Below are positions 40,632 to 49,078 of a stretch of 64,000 nt of DNA, piece after piece. The stretch spans positions 1 through 64,000 of the forward strand of contig NZ_JAMBOG010000004.1 of assembly GCF_023715525.1 (NCBI RefSeq), given 5' to 3'. Made by a program: the position numbers and the translations under genes. Position 1 is the first letter of the stretch. Each line of letters starts with the position of its first letter. This stretch comes from Kocuria rosea (GTDB lineage: Bacteria > Actinomycetota > Actinomycetes > Actinomycetales > Micrococcaceae). Below the pieces are notes generated by a model. The model did not search any database. It worked only from the letters and a program-made list of their open reading frames with translations, and was not told where the DNA came from.

Positions 40632-41687
40632 ATGCGGCTGCTCCGCCGTCGTGGTGCCGGGGGTCCGCCCGGCCCCGGCACCCTGCCCGGGCCCGGCGCG
40701 CGGCGCCGGCCGTGGTGGCGCCGCGCCGGCCGCGCCCTGGGCGCCGGAGCCCTGGCCCTCGTCGCGCTCCTGCTGGCCTCGACCGCGCTGAACCTGGCGC
40801 TGGTGCGCTACGAGCGGGCCACCCTCGCCCCCTACGGGGAGCGGGTGCGGGTGGGCGACGGGGCCGTCAACGTCGTCGACCACGGCGGGGAGGGCCCGGC
40901 CGTGGTCCTGCTCGGCGGGCTCGGCACGCCGGCCCCGGCGCTGGACTTCGCCCCGCTGGCCCGGGAGCTGGAGGGCCACCGCGTGGTGGTCGTCGAGGGG
41001 TTCGGCTACGGCTACAGCGACCTCGAGGCGCCCGCGCGCACCGTGGAGAACGTCTCCGCGGAGCTGCACGCCGCGCTCGCGGCCCGGGGCGTGGAAGCGC
41101 CCTACGTCCTGATGGGCCACTCGCTGGCCGGGTTCTACATGCTCGACTACGTCGACCGCTATCCGGGGGAGGTCTCCGCGGTGGTCGGCATCGACCCCAC
41201 GGTGCCGGCGGCCGGCCCGGAGGAGCCGGAGGACGGGGGCCCCGGGATCCCCTGGCAGCGGCTGGCGGCGGACACGGGCCTGCTCCGGTGGACGCTCCTC
41301 GTCGCCCCGGGGCTGGGCGAGCCCGACGGGCCGGGCTACACGCCCGAGGAGCGGCGCCGGATCCGGCTGATGACCGCGTGGAACTACGGCAATCCGGCGG
41401 TCGTCGACGAGACGCGCCGGATCGCGGACAACGCCCGCCGCCTGCGGGGCGTGGGCTATCCGCCCGACCTGCCCGTCCTCGTGCTCCTGTCCCGGGAGAC
41501 GGTGGAGCTCCGGCCCGAGTGGCTCCCCCGGCACGAGGAGCAGCTGCGCGCCGTGCGCCGCCACGAGCTCGTGGTGCTCGACGGCGGCCACTACCTGCAC
41601 TGGACCCGCTCCCCCGAGATCGCCCGGGAGGTCACCGGCTTCCTCGAGCACCAGGGCGCCGGCCGGGCCGCGCCGCCGGCCGGCTGA
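40632..41687 (+). CDS. Alpha/beta hydrolase, membrane-anchored
   Basis: A 351-residue hydrolase. A basic N-terminus (about 35 residues) and one helix (about 35-58) anchor it. The catalytic nucleophile is Ser in MGHSLAG; an acidic residue is likely in the LPVLVLLSRE region and His in DGGHYLHW near the end. HGGEGPAVVLLGGLGTP forms the oxyanion region. GxSxG is standard. Substrate unknown. The ATG is preceded by GGGAGG. Confidence 0.8.
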   Translation: MRLLRRRGAGGPPGPGTLPGPGARRRPWWRRAGRALGAGALALVALLLASTALNLALVRYERATLAPYGERVRVGDGAVNVVDHGGEGPAVVLLGGLGTPAPALDFAPLARELEGHRVVVVEGFGYGYSDLEAPARTVENVSAELHAALAARGVEAPYVLMGHSLAGFYMLDYVDRYPGEVSAVVGIDPTVPAAGPEEPEDGGPGIPWQRLAADTGLLRWTLLVAPGLGEPDGPGYTPEERRRIRLMTAWNYGNPAVVDETRRIADNARRLRGVGYPPDLPVLVLLSRETVELRPEWLPRHEEQLRAVRRHELVVLDGGHYLHWTRSPEIAREVTGFLEHQGAGRAAPPAG

Positions 41688-41747
41688 GCCCGGTCCCGGC
41701 CGGGCGCGCAGGCCCGCCCCCGGGAGCTCGGAGGAGCTCAGGGCAGC

Positions 41748-42620
41748 TCAGAGCAGCTCGGAGACCATGCTGACGAGGGCCACCGTGCCGAGCACCACGA
41801 TCACGGTGCGCAGCGCCACCGGGGAGAGGCGTCGGCCGATCTTGGCCCCGGCCCACGCCCCCACGGTGGAGCTGAGCGCGATGAGCAGCACGGCCCACCA
41901 GTTGATCCGGTCGAGGGCGAAGAGGACGTAGGAGGTCGCGGCGACGATGTTGACCGCCGCCACGAGCACGACCTTCGCGGCGTTGGCCGCCTGCAAGGAC
42001 GCGAGCAGGAAGACGCCGAGGATGCCCAGCAGCAGCACGCCCTGGGCGGCCACGAAGTACCCGCCGTAGACGCCGGCGAGGAGCACGAGCACGTACAGCG
42101 ACGCCGGCTGCGGGGCGCGGTCCGGGTCGATGGGCCGCGGGGTCAGGCCCCGGGCCGCGGCGGCGGCCGCCGCGGCCGCCGCCTGGGCGTCCTTGCGCCG
42201 GCGCACCACCGCCTGCAGCCGCGGCTGGAGGACGACGAACGCGAGGGCGACGACGATCAGCGCCGGCGCGGCGTAGCCGAACACCTCCTCGGGCAGGTGC
42301 AGCAGCAGCCACGCGCCCAGCACCCCGCCCAGGGCGGAGCAGGGCAGGAGCTTCAGCAGGGTCCGCCCGACGCCCCGGAGCTCGTGCCGGTAGTGCCACG
42401 CGCCGGTGAGGTTGCCGGCGATGAGGCCCATGGCGTTGGACATGGACGCCGTCACGGGGGGCACGCCCATGGTCACCAGCACGGGGAAGGTCACCAGGGT
42501 GCCCGAGCCCACGATGGTGTTGATCAGCCCGGCGGCCACCCCGGCCAGCAGGATGAGCAGGACCTGCCACCAGTCGAAGGGGAAGCCGGCGGCGAGGTCG
42601 GTGAGGAACTCGGGGAGCAC
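41748..42620 (-). CDS. TauE/SafE-family sulfite exporter-like permease
   Basis: A 290-residue membrane protein with about eight helices. The TauE repeat is visible twice: AGLINTIVGSGTLVTFPVLV (residues 30-50) and GVYGGYFVAAQGVLLLG (about 190). A polar loop with an Ala run (about 145-160) divides the halves. Members export sulfite or other organosulfonate products. It follows the ABC ATPase by 6 bases on the same strand and is likely co-transcribed. The GTG start has no ribosome binding site of its own. Confidence 0.83.
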   Translation of the reverse strand: MLPEFLTDLAAGFPFDWWQVLLILLAGVAAGLINTIVGSGTLVTFPVLVTMGVPPVTASMSNAMGLIAGNLTGAWHYRHELRGVGRTLLKLLPCSALGGVLGAWLLLHLPEEVFGYAAPALIVVALAFVVLQPRLQAVVRRRKDAQAAAAAAAAAARGLTPRPIDPDRAPQPASLYVLVLLAGVYGGYFVAAQGVLLLGILGVFLLASLQAANAAKVVLVAAVNIVAATSYVLFALDRINWWAVLLIALSSTVGAWAGAKIGRRLSPVALRTVIVVLGTVALVSMVSELL

Positions 42621-42626
42621 GACGGG

Positions 42627-43412
42627 TCAGGACCGGGCGAACGCCGCGTAGCGGTGGCCGACCTTCACGAGCTTCAGCGGCAGGCCGAAGGTCGCGGAGA
42701 GGTTCTTCTGCGTCATCACCGTGCCGACCGGGCCCGCGGCCACGACCCGGCCCTCGCGCAGCAGCAGCGCGTGGGTGAAGGCGTCCGGGACCTCCTCGAG
42801 GTGGTGTGTGACCATGACGATCGCCGGGGCCGACCCGTCCCGGGCGAGCTCGTCCAGGCGGGCGACGAGGTCCTCGCGCCCGCCCACGTCCAGCCCGGCC
42901 GCCGGCTCGTCGAGCAGCAGCAGCTCCGGGTCGGTCATCAGGGCCCGGGCGACGAGCACGCGCTTGCGCTCCCCCTCGGACAGGGACCCGAAGCGGCGCT
43001 CGGCCAGCCGGTCGATCCCCCACGCGGCCATGAGCTCGCGGGCCCGGGCCTCGTCGGCGTCGTCGTAGCGCTCGACCCACCGCCCGGTCACCCCGTAGGC
43101 GGCGGTGACCACGCAGTTGAGGACGGTCTCCCCGTCGGGGATCTGGGTGGCGAGCACGGCGGAGCTCAGGCCGATCCGCGGGCGCAGCTCGAAGACGTCC
43201 ACCGCGCCGAGGATCTCGTCGAGGATGTCGACCATCCCGCGGCTCGGGTGCAGGCGGGCGGCGGCGATGGACAGCAGCGTCGTCTTGCCGGCGCCGTTGG
43301 GTCCGAGGATGACCCACCGCTCGCCCTCCTTGACGACCCAGTCCACGGAATCCAGCAGGGTCTTCTGCCCGCGGACCACACTGACGTCCACCATCTCCAC
43401 CACAGCGCTCAT
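42627..43412 (-). CDS. ABC transporter ATP-binding protein (lone ATPase)
   Basis: A 261-residue ATPase: Walker A ILGPNGAGKTTLL, signature SLSEGERKRV, Walker B LLLLDEPAAGLD, switch His in VTHHLEEV. It resembles the ModF/YlmA type of cytoplasmic ATPase without its own permease. The ATG at 43412 lies 7 bases after TAGAGT (43425-43420 on the minus strand), arguing for a leaderless start there rather than the GTG nine bases upstream. Next to a TauE-type permease, but those need no ATPase; joint function is not established. Confidence 0.85.
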   Translation of the reverse strand: MSAVVEMVDVSVVRGQKTLLDSVDWVVKEGERWVILGPNGAGKTTLLSIAAARLHPSRGMVDILDEILGAVDVFELRPRIGLSSAVLATQIPDGETVLNCVVTAAYGVTGRWVERYDDADEARARELMAAWGIDRLAERRFGSLSEGERKRVLVARALMTDPELLLLDEPAAGLDVGGREDLVARLDELARDGSAPAIVMVTHHLEEVPDAFTHALLLREGRVVAAGPVGTVMTQKNLSATFGLPLKLVKVGHRYAAFARS

Positions 43413-43468
43413 ACCGGCCACTCTAGGACACGCGGGACGTCGCTCCGGGCACGGCCCGGCCGGGGCGG

Positions 43469-43497
43469 GCCCGGCGCCCGCGGTCCGGGCGCCGGGC
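43469..43497 (-). terminator. Hairpin after the enoyl-CoA hydratase gene
   Basis: A perfect 12-bp stem (43469-43480 with 43486-43497) and 5-base loop begin 12 bases past the stop at 43509. Confidence 0.7.
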
Positions 43498-43508
43498 GCC
43501 GGCCGCCC

Positions 43509-44444
43509 TCAGGAGCGTGCCCGGGACCGGGCGGACCGGCGCGGCCACCGGCCCCTGATGATGGAGGCGCGGTGCTCCCGGCGCGCCCTGGCGGGGGTGG
43601 CCCGGGCGGCCCAGAAGTCCTCGCCGGCCCACTCGAAGACCGGGGCCTCCTTGGCCAGGAACGCCCGCTGCCCGATCCGGGCGTCGGGGCCCTCCAGGAC
43701 CTGGCGGAACAGCGCCTCGGAGATCGCGTCCGTCCCGAAGCCGCCCGCCTCGGTCTCGGCGCCGCCGGCCTGGCGGAGGAGGTGCTTGTGCGCCTGCATG
43801 CTCAGCTGCGAGCGCTGGGCCAGGCCGGAGACGACCTCGTCCAGGACCTCCTCGAAGTCGGCCTCCGCCACGACGCGGGTGAGCATGCCCCACCGGTCGG
43901 CCTCGGCGGCCGTCACCGTGTCGCCGGTGAGCAGCAGGTAGGAGGCCACCCCGGGACCGACCAGCCGCACCAGGGCCCGGACCCCGGAGGCGGGGAAGAC
44001 GATCCCGATCCTCGCGGGGGTCAGCCCGATCCGCAGGCCGGTCGCGGCGATGCGCAGGTCGCAGGCGGCGGCCAGCATCCAGGCCCCGCCCATGCACCAC
44101 CCCTGAAGGGCGGCGACGGTGGGCTTGCGCACCCCCGCCAGGGCCGCCTCGGCGTCGCTGAGCAGCCCTCCGCGGGGCAGCCCGGTGCCGGGCTCGCCCA
44201 GGCAGTCGAAGACCTCGGTGAGGTCGGCCCCGGCGGAGAACACCCCGCCGGCCCCGCGCACCCCGATCACCCGCACGGTGGGGTCCGCGTCGAGCGCGGC
44301 CAGGATCCCGGGCAGGGCGGCCCACATCGCCGGGGACAGCGCGTTGCGCCGCCCGGGCCGGTCCAGCACGACCCAGGCCACGGGGCCGTCGCGGCGCACC
44401 CCCACGGTGCCGGCCGGGGCGTCGGGGAGGGGGTGGGCGCTCAT
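43509..44444 (-). CDS. Enoyl-CoA hydratase/isomerase family protein
   Basis: A 311-residue crotonase-fold enzyme acting on acyl-CoA. The oxyanion hole residues appear in FSAGADLTEV and the WCMGGAWMLAAACD region. The usual catalytic Glu (in the GLTPARIGIVF region) is replaced by Thr-Pro-Ala, so it may be an isomerase or hydrolase rather than a hydratase. The ATG overlaps the CoA-transferase stop. It is the last gene of the CoA-transferase module. The C-terminal 20 residues are strongly basic. Confidence 0.82.
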   Translation of the reverse strand: MSAHPLPDAPAGTVGVRRDGPVAWVVLDRPGRRNALSPAMWAALPGILAALDADPTVRVIGVRGAGGVFSAGADLTEVFDCLGEPGTGLPRGGLLSDAEAALAGVRKPTVAALQGWCMGGAWMLAAACDLRIAATGLRIGLTPARIGIVFPASGVRALVRLVGPGVASYLLLTGDTVTAAEADRWGMLTRVVAEADFEEVLDEVVSGLAQRSQLSMQAHKHLLRQAGGAETEAGGFGTDAISEALFRQVLEGPDARIGQRAFLAKEAPVFEWAGEDFWAARATPARARREHRASIIRGRWPRRSARSRARS

Positions 44445-45703
44445 CGCGGGGGCTCCGGCGTCTCGGTCGCCGCGCCGGAGCCGGCGCCCGTGGCGTCGAG
44501 CCAGGCGCGGACGGTGGCGCCGTGCTGGTCGAGCACGGGCGGGGCGGCGTGGGCGCGCCGGGTCGTCTCGGCCGCGTCGCCGGGGGCGAAGAAGCGCACG
44601 GCCGGCCCGGGCAGCTCGATCGGCCCGAGCACCTCGTGGTCCACGCCCACGACCAGCCCCTGGGAGCGGACCTGCTCCCAGGCGTAGACCTCGTCGAGGG
44701 CCCGAACCTTCCCGGCGGGGATGCCGATCCGGCCCAGCCGCTCCAGCAGCTCGACGGGCTCGTGGGCGGAGAAGGCCTGCTCGACGGCGGCGATCACCGC
44801 CGGGCGGTTGCGGACCCGGTCGGCGTTGGTGGCGAACTCGGGCCGGTCCGCCTCCAGCCCGAAGGCCTCGGCGAACGTGCGCCACAGCTTCTCGCTGCCC
44901 ACGCTGATCTGCACCTTCCCGCCGCGGCAGGAGAACAGGCCGTAGGGGGCGATGGAGGGGTGGTGGTTGCCCTGGGCGAGCGGCACCTCGTGGGCCACGG
45001 TGGTGCGGGTGCCCTGGAAGGCGTGCACGCCCACCACCGAGGAGAGCAGGGAGGTGCGGACCACCTTGCCGGCCCCCGTGCGCGTCCGCTCGTAGAGGGC
45101 GGCCAGCACCCCGTAGGCGCCGTTCATCCCGGCCAGCAGGTCGGCGATGGGCACGCCCACCCGCTGCGGGTCCTCGGGCCCGGAGCCGGTCAGGGACATC
45201 AGCCCGGCCTCGCCCTGGACGATCTGGTCGTAGCCGGAGCGCCTCGACTCCGGGCCGTCGTGGCCGAAGCCGGTGATGGACAGCACCACGAGCCGCGGGT
45301 TCAGCCGGTGCAGCTCCTCGACGGAGAACCCGAGCCGGTCCAGGACCCCGGGGCGGAAGTTCTCCACGAGCACGTCGGCGCGCGCCACGAGCTCGCGCAG
45401 CACCCGGGCCCCGTCCTCGGACTTCAGGTCCAGGGCGACGGACTCCTTGTTGCGGTTGCAGGAGAGGAAGTAGGTGGCCTGCGGGTCGTCCTCGGGCCCC
45501 ACGAAGGGCGGGCCCCAGCCGCGGGTGTCGTCGCCGGTGCCGGGGGTCTCGACCTTGATCACCCGGGCGCCGAGGTCGGCCAGCATCATCCCCGCGTGCG
45601 GGCCGGCCAGGGCGCGGGAGAGGTCGACGACGAGGGTGCCGGCGAGGGGTCCGCCGGCGGGCTCCGGGTCCGGGGTGGTGTGCGGGGTGGTGTGCTGGTT
45701 CAT
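44441..45703 (-). CDS. CaiB/BaiF family (class III) CoA-transferase
   Basis: A 420-residue CoA-transferase that moves CoA between carboxylic acids. Hallmarks: LVVDLSRALAGPHAGMMLADLGA, VIKVETPGTGDDTR with the catalytic Asp, VENFRPGVLDRLG and LSITGFGHDGP. The ATG has GGAGG upstream. It is followed by an enoyl-CoA hydratase-like gene and preceded by a MatC-type carrier 53 bases away. Together they suggest import of a dicarboxylic acid, activation with CoA and one modification step. Likely substrates are malonate, itaconate-, mesaconate- or succinate-like acids; unproven. Confidence 0.88.
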   Translation of the reverse strand: MNQHTTPHTTPDPEPAGGPLAGTLVVDLSRALAGPHAGMMLADLGARVIKVETPGTGDDTRGWGPPFVGPEDDPQATYFLSCNRNKESVALDLKSEDGARVLRELVARADVLVENFRPGVLDRLGFSVEELHRLNPRLVVLSITGFGHDGPESRRSGYDQIVQGEAGLMSLTGSGPEDPQRVGVPIADLLAGMNGAYGVLAALYERTRTGAGKVVRTSLLSSVVGVHAFQGTRTTVAHEVPLAQGNHHPSIAPYGLFSCRGGKVQISVGSEKLWRTFAEAFGLEADRPEFATNADRVRNRPAVIAAVEQAFSAHEPVELLERLGRIGIPAGKVRALDEVYAWEQVRSQGLVVGVDHEVLGPIELPGPAVRFFAPGDAAETTRRAHAAPPVLDQHGATVRAWLDATGAGSGAATETPEPPR

Positions 45704-45755
45704 CGTGGGGGTCCTCCGGGGTCGGATGGGCGGTGGGGTGCGCGGGTGGTGCGGC

Positions 45756-47123
45756 CTAGAGCCAGCCGGGGGCGACCATGACGCCCCAGGCCAGCAGCGG
45801 GCCGATCACCACGACGCCGGTGGCGTAGACGAGGATCTGCTTGTAGAAGCGGTCGCGGTCCATGCTCTCGGGCGCGTTGGCGAGCACGAGCGCGCCGTTG
45901 GTGGAGAACGGGGAGACGTCGACGATGGTCGAGGAGACCGCGAGCGCGCAGATCAGCCCGGCCGCCCCGATCTGGCCGCTGAGCAGGAACGGCACGGCGA
46001 GCGGGATGAGCGCGGCCAGGATGGCGGTGGAGGACGCGAAGGCGGAGACGACGGCGCCGATGTAGCAGATCAGCAGGGCGGCCAGCAGCGGCACGCCCAT
46101 CCCGGCGACGCCGTTGGAGACGTACTCGATGGTGCCGGCCTCCTGGAGCACGCCCACGAAGGTCAGCATGCCGGCGAGCAGCAGCACGGTGGACCAGTCG
46201 ATCTTGTTCACGGCGCCCTTCTGCGCCTGCGGGGACACTAGGGCCAGCAGCACGGCGATGGTGATGGCGACGAACCCGACGTCCACGCCGAAGCCCAGGG
46301 CCACGACGGCCAGCACGACGAGGCCGATGATCGTGGCGACCTGCGGGCCGAGTCCCTCGCGCCGGGCGGGGGCCTCGGAGGAGCCGGCGGGATCGGTCGG
46401 GCCGTACATGCCCGAGCCGAAGCCCTTGAAGTCCACGTCCTTGTCCCCGCCGTGGGCGATGCGGGAGCGGGCCAGGCGCGCCTCGGAGGCGCGCTCCACG
46501 AAGTCCTCCGCCCGGGCCGAGAGCAGGCCCCGCCCGCCCAGGACCAGGAACAGGCCCACCGCGATGAGGAGGTTGAAGACGAGGCTGGACAGGAACACGG
46601 CCGTGGGGCTGACGTCGAGGCCGGACTCGGCGACGATCCCGTTGACCGTCACGCCGTAGACCGCGATCGGCGAGAACCCCCCGCCCTGGGCGCCGTGGAT
46701 GACCATCATGCCCATCATCAGCGGGTTGATCCGGTACTTGGCCGCGAAGCTCAGAGCGATGGGGGCGATGATGGCCACCGCCGCCGGGGACAGGGCGCCC
46801 ACGGCGGTGATCACGGCGGTGATCAGGAACATGATCCACGGGATCAGTGCCACCCGGCTGCCCACGAGCCTGACCGCTCCCTGCACCAGCAGGTCCACGG
46901 TGCCGTTCTTCTGGGCGATGGCGAAGAGGTAGGTGACGCCCACGATGGTGAGGAACAGCCCGCCGGGGAACGCCTCGAGGATCTGGTCGGTGTCCATGCC
47001 CAGGACGAACACGCCGAGGACGAAGGCCCCGACGAAGGCCAGCGCGCCCATGTTGACGGGCAGGACGGTGGCCACGACGAACATCGCGGCGAGGATGACG
47101 ATGGAGAGCACTTCTGGGCCCAT
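45756..47123 (-). CDS. MatC-type dicarboxylate carrier (SLC13-like permease)
   Basis: A 455-residue permease with about twelve helices. The MatC N-terminal domain is clear: VLPVNMGALAFVGAFVLGVF, GGLFLTIVGVTYLFAIAQKNG and GALSPAAVAI. A cytoplasmic loop (about residues 220-260) divides the halves; VSPFSTNGALVLAN near the end resembles the SNT substrate motif of DASS carriers. It carries small dicarboxylates such as malonate. It is divergent from a GntR gene across a gap with palindromes and opens the module ending in the enoyl-CoA hydratase-like gene. Confidence 0.85.
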   Translation of the reverse strand: MGPEVLSIVILAAMFVVATVLPVNMGALAFVGAFVLGVFVLGMDTDQILEAFPGGLFLTIVGVTYLFAIAQKNGTVDLLVQGAVRLVGSRVALIPWIMFLITAVITAVGALSPAAVAIIAPIALSFAAKYRINPLMMGMMVIHGAQGGGFSPIAVYGVTVNGIVAESGLDVSPTAVFLSSLVFNLLIAVGLFLVLGGRGLLSARAEDFVERASEARLARSRIAHGGDKDVDFKGFGSGMYGPTDPAGSSEAPARREGLGPQVATIIGLVVLAVVALGFGVDVGFVAITIAVLLALVSPQAQKGAVNKIDWSTVLLLAGMLTFVGVLQEAGTIEYVSNGVAGMGVPLLAALLICYIGAVVSAFASSTAILAALIPLAVPFLLSGQIGAAGLICALAVSSTIVDVSPFSTNGALVLANAPESMDRDRFYKQILVYATGVVVIGPLLAWGVMVAPGWL

Positions 47124-47199
47124 GGGACTGCTTTCTGAGGAGGCGGGGATTCCCGGCGGCTTCGGCCCGGGCCACGGAGTGTGACCCGCACCACAGGTT

Positions 47200-47235
47200 T
47201 TGGACTAGCCAATAGGACACCTGTCCCGTTGTCAA
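47200..47235. promoter_or_regulatory. matC/GntR intergenic promoter with two candidate operators
   Basis: TTGGACTAGCCAA (47200-47212, TTGG-N5-CCAA) resembles FadR-type GntR sites. GGACA-CC-TGTCC (47215-47226) is a second inverted repeat. On the minus strand TTGACA (47235-47230) is a perfect -35 for the carrier gene, with both palindromes downstream of it, where a bound repressor would block initiation. Confidence 0.55.
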
Positions 47236-47321
47236 GCACACGGGTAGCATTCCGGTACGGGCGCCGGGGAGCGGCGCGCCCCAGCACGATCCGGGCCGCG
47301 CCCGGGCGACGGAGGTGGAAC

Positions 47322-48020
47322 ATGGCCGGGCCCCGAGGGCTGGACCGCGTGGAGCGGCCGCGGCTCTACGAGCAGGTGGTCGAGCGGCTGCTCGACCACG
47401 TCATCGAGCAGCGCCTCGAGCCCGGCGACCGCCTGCCCCCCGAGCGCGATCTCGCGGAGCGGCTCGGCGTCTCCCGCGCCACGGTGGCGCAGGCGCTGGT
47501 GGCCCTCGAGGTGCTGGGCGTCATCGACGTCCAGCACGGCAACGGCGCCGTGCTGCTCTACCGGCCCTCCAGCGCGGCCGTACTGCGCGGCGTGCGGGAG
47601 CACACCGACCGCCTGCCGGACATCGCCGACGCCCGCAGCGCCGTCGAGCCGAAGCTCGCCGAGCTCGCCGCCGCCCGGCGCACCCCCGAGGACCTCGCCG
47701 CGATCGATGCCGCCCTCGATGAGATGGCCCGCGACATCGCCGACGGCGGGCGCGGGCTGCGCGGGGACGAGCAGTTCCACGAGGCCGTCACCGCCGCCGC
47801 CCGCTCCTCCGTCCTGGCGCGGATGATGGCCGAGATCTCGGGGCTCGTGCGCGAGACCCGCCTGGAGTCGCTGAGCCAGCAGGGCCGTCCCGAGCGCTCC
47901 CTGGAGTCCCACCGGGCCATCGCCCGCGCCGTCCGTGAGCAGCGGCCCGAGGAGGCCGCCCGGGCCATGCTCGAGCACATCCGGCTCGTCTCCGACGTCG
48001 CGGCGCTCAAGCCGCTGTGA
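47322..48020 (+). CDS. GntR-family (FadR subfamily) transcriptional regulator
   Basis: A 232-residue regulator. The N-terminal winged helix reads LEPGDRLPPERDLAERLGVS and RATVAQALVALEVLGVIDV; the C-terminal FCD helical domain has DARSAVEPKLAELAA, DEQFHEAVTAAAR and SHRAIARAV, with Asp/His residues that bind a metal and the carboxylate ligand. Divergent from the MatC-type carrier, so it likely controls that module and itself. ATG 47322 has GGAGG upstream. Confidence 0.9.
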   Translation: MAGPRGLDRVERPRLYEQVVERLLDHVIEQRLEPGDRLPPERDLAERLGVSRATVAQALVALEVLGVIDVQHGNGAVLLYRPSSAAVLRGVREHTDRLPDIADARSAVEPKLAELAAARRTPEDLAAIDAALDEMARDIADGGRGLRGDEQFHEAVTAAARSSVLARMMAEISGLVRETRLESLSQQGRPERSLESHRAIARAVREQRPEEAARAMLEHIRLVSDVAALKPL

Positions 48021-48063
48021 GCGCCGCCGCCCGCCCGCGGCGGGCGGCGCTCCCCGGCGCGGA

Positions 48064-48069
48064 TAGACT
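48064..48069 (+). promoter_or_regulatory. Leaderless-type -10 element of serB
   Basis: TAGACT ends 6 bases before the serB ATG at 48076, and no ribosome binding site precedes that ATG. A start at or next to the A of the ATG would give a leaderless mRNA. Confidence 0.6.
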
Positions 48070-48075
48070 GGGCCC

Positions 48076-49005
48076 ATGACCACCGATCTCGCCGTGATCG
48101 CGTTTGCCCAGAATCCGGACCCGGAGGCGCGCGAGCGCATCCTCACCACGATCCACGACGTCGGCGCCGAGGTCGAGCACTTCTCCGCCGTGCGGGTCAC
48201 TGGCTCGGGCTCCGCGGGCCCGGACGCCCAGGTCCCCGGCTACAACGCCTTCACCGCCCACGTGCGCGGCTCCGACGCCAGGGCCCTGCTCGCCGCCCTG
48301 CGCCCGGACCCCCTCTCCCAGCTGATGCCCGGTGTGGACGTCAACGTGGTCCCGACCCGGCTGTTCGACCCGCAGCGCAAGAAGATGCTGATCCTCGACG
48401 TGGACTCCACGCTGATCCAGCAGGAGGTCGTGGAGCTGCTCGCCGCCCACGCGGGCCGCGAGGCGGAGGTCACCGCGGTCACCGAGGCGGCCATGCGCGG
48501 GGAGGTGGACTTCGCCCAGTCCCTCCACGCCCGGGTGGAGACCCTCGCGGGGCTACCGGCGTCGGTGGTCGACGCGGTCTGCGCCGAGGTGCGCCTGTCC
48601 CCCGGCGCCGACGTGCTGGTCAAGGCGTTCCTGCGGGAGGGCCACGCCGTCGCGGCGGTCTCGGGCGGCTTCCAGGGCATCCTGACGCCCCTGGCCGAGC
48701 AGCTGCAGCTCACCCGGCACTACGCCAACACCCTCGAGGTCGCCGACGGCCGGCTCACGGGCCGGATCCAGGGCGAGGTCGTGGACTGCACCGTCAAGGA
48801 GCGCTGCCTGCGGACGTGGGCCGCCGAACTCGACGTCGCGCCCGAGGACGTCATCGCGGTGGGCGACGGCGCCAACGACCTCGACATGCTCGCCGCCGCG
48901 GGGCTCGGCGTGGCCTACAACGGCAAGCCCGCGCTGCGGTCGGCCGCCGACGCGCAGGTCAACCTCCCCAACCTGGACGCGGTCCGCTTCTTCGCGGACC
49001 TCTGA
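48076..49005 (+). CDS. serB: Phosphoserine phosphatase
   Basis: Last step of serine synthesis. The N-terminal 100 residues form an ACT-like regulatory domain; the HAD domain follows with nucleophile Asp108 and Asp110 in DVDST, VVELLAAHAG, SGGFQGI, and the metal Asp in VGDGANDLDML. It is 309 residues, as in other actinobacteria. It converges with citM across a 20-bp-stem hairpin. The upstream -10 element 6 bases before the ATG suggests a leaderless message. Confidence 0.93.
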   Translation: MTTDLAVIAFAQNPDPEARERILTTIHDVGAEVEHFSAVRVTGSGSAGPDAQVPGYNAFTAHVRGSDARALLAALRPDPLSQLMPGVDVNVVPTRLFDPQRKKMLILDVDSTLIQQEVVELLAAHAGREAEVTAVTEAAMRGEVDFAQSLHARVETLAGLPASVVDAVCAEVRLSPGADVLVKAFLREGHAVAAVSGGFQGILTPLAEQLQLTRHYANTLEVADGRLTGRIQGEVVDCTVKERCLRTWAAELDVAPEDVIAVGDGANDLDMLAAAGLGVAYNGKPALRSAADAQVNLPNLDAVRFFADL

Positions 49006-49016
49006 GGGACGGCATC

Positions 49017-49065
49017 GACGGCAGAGGACCGCCCCGGCGCTGCGTCGGGGCGGTCCTCTGCCGTC
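49017..49065. terminator. Bidirectional terminator between serB and citM
   Basis: A perfect 20-bp stem (49017-49036 with 49046-49065) and 9-base loop lie between convergent stops at 49005 and 49079. Confidence 0.85.
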
Positions 49066-49078
49066 GGGGGCGCGGGTC

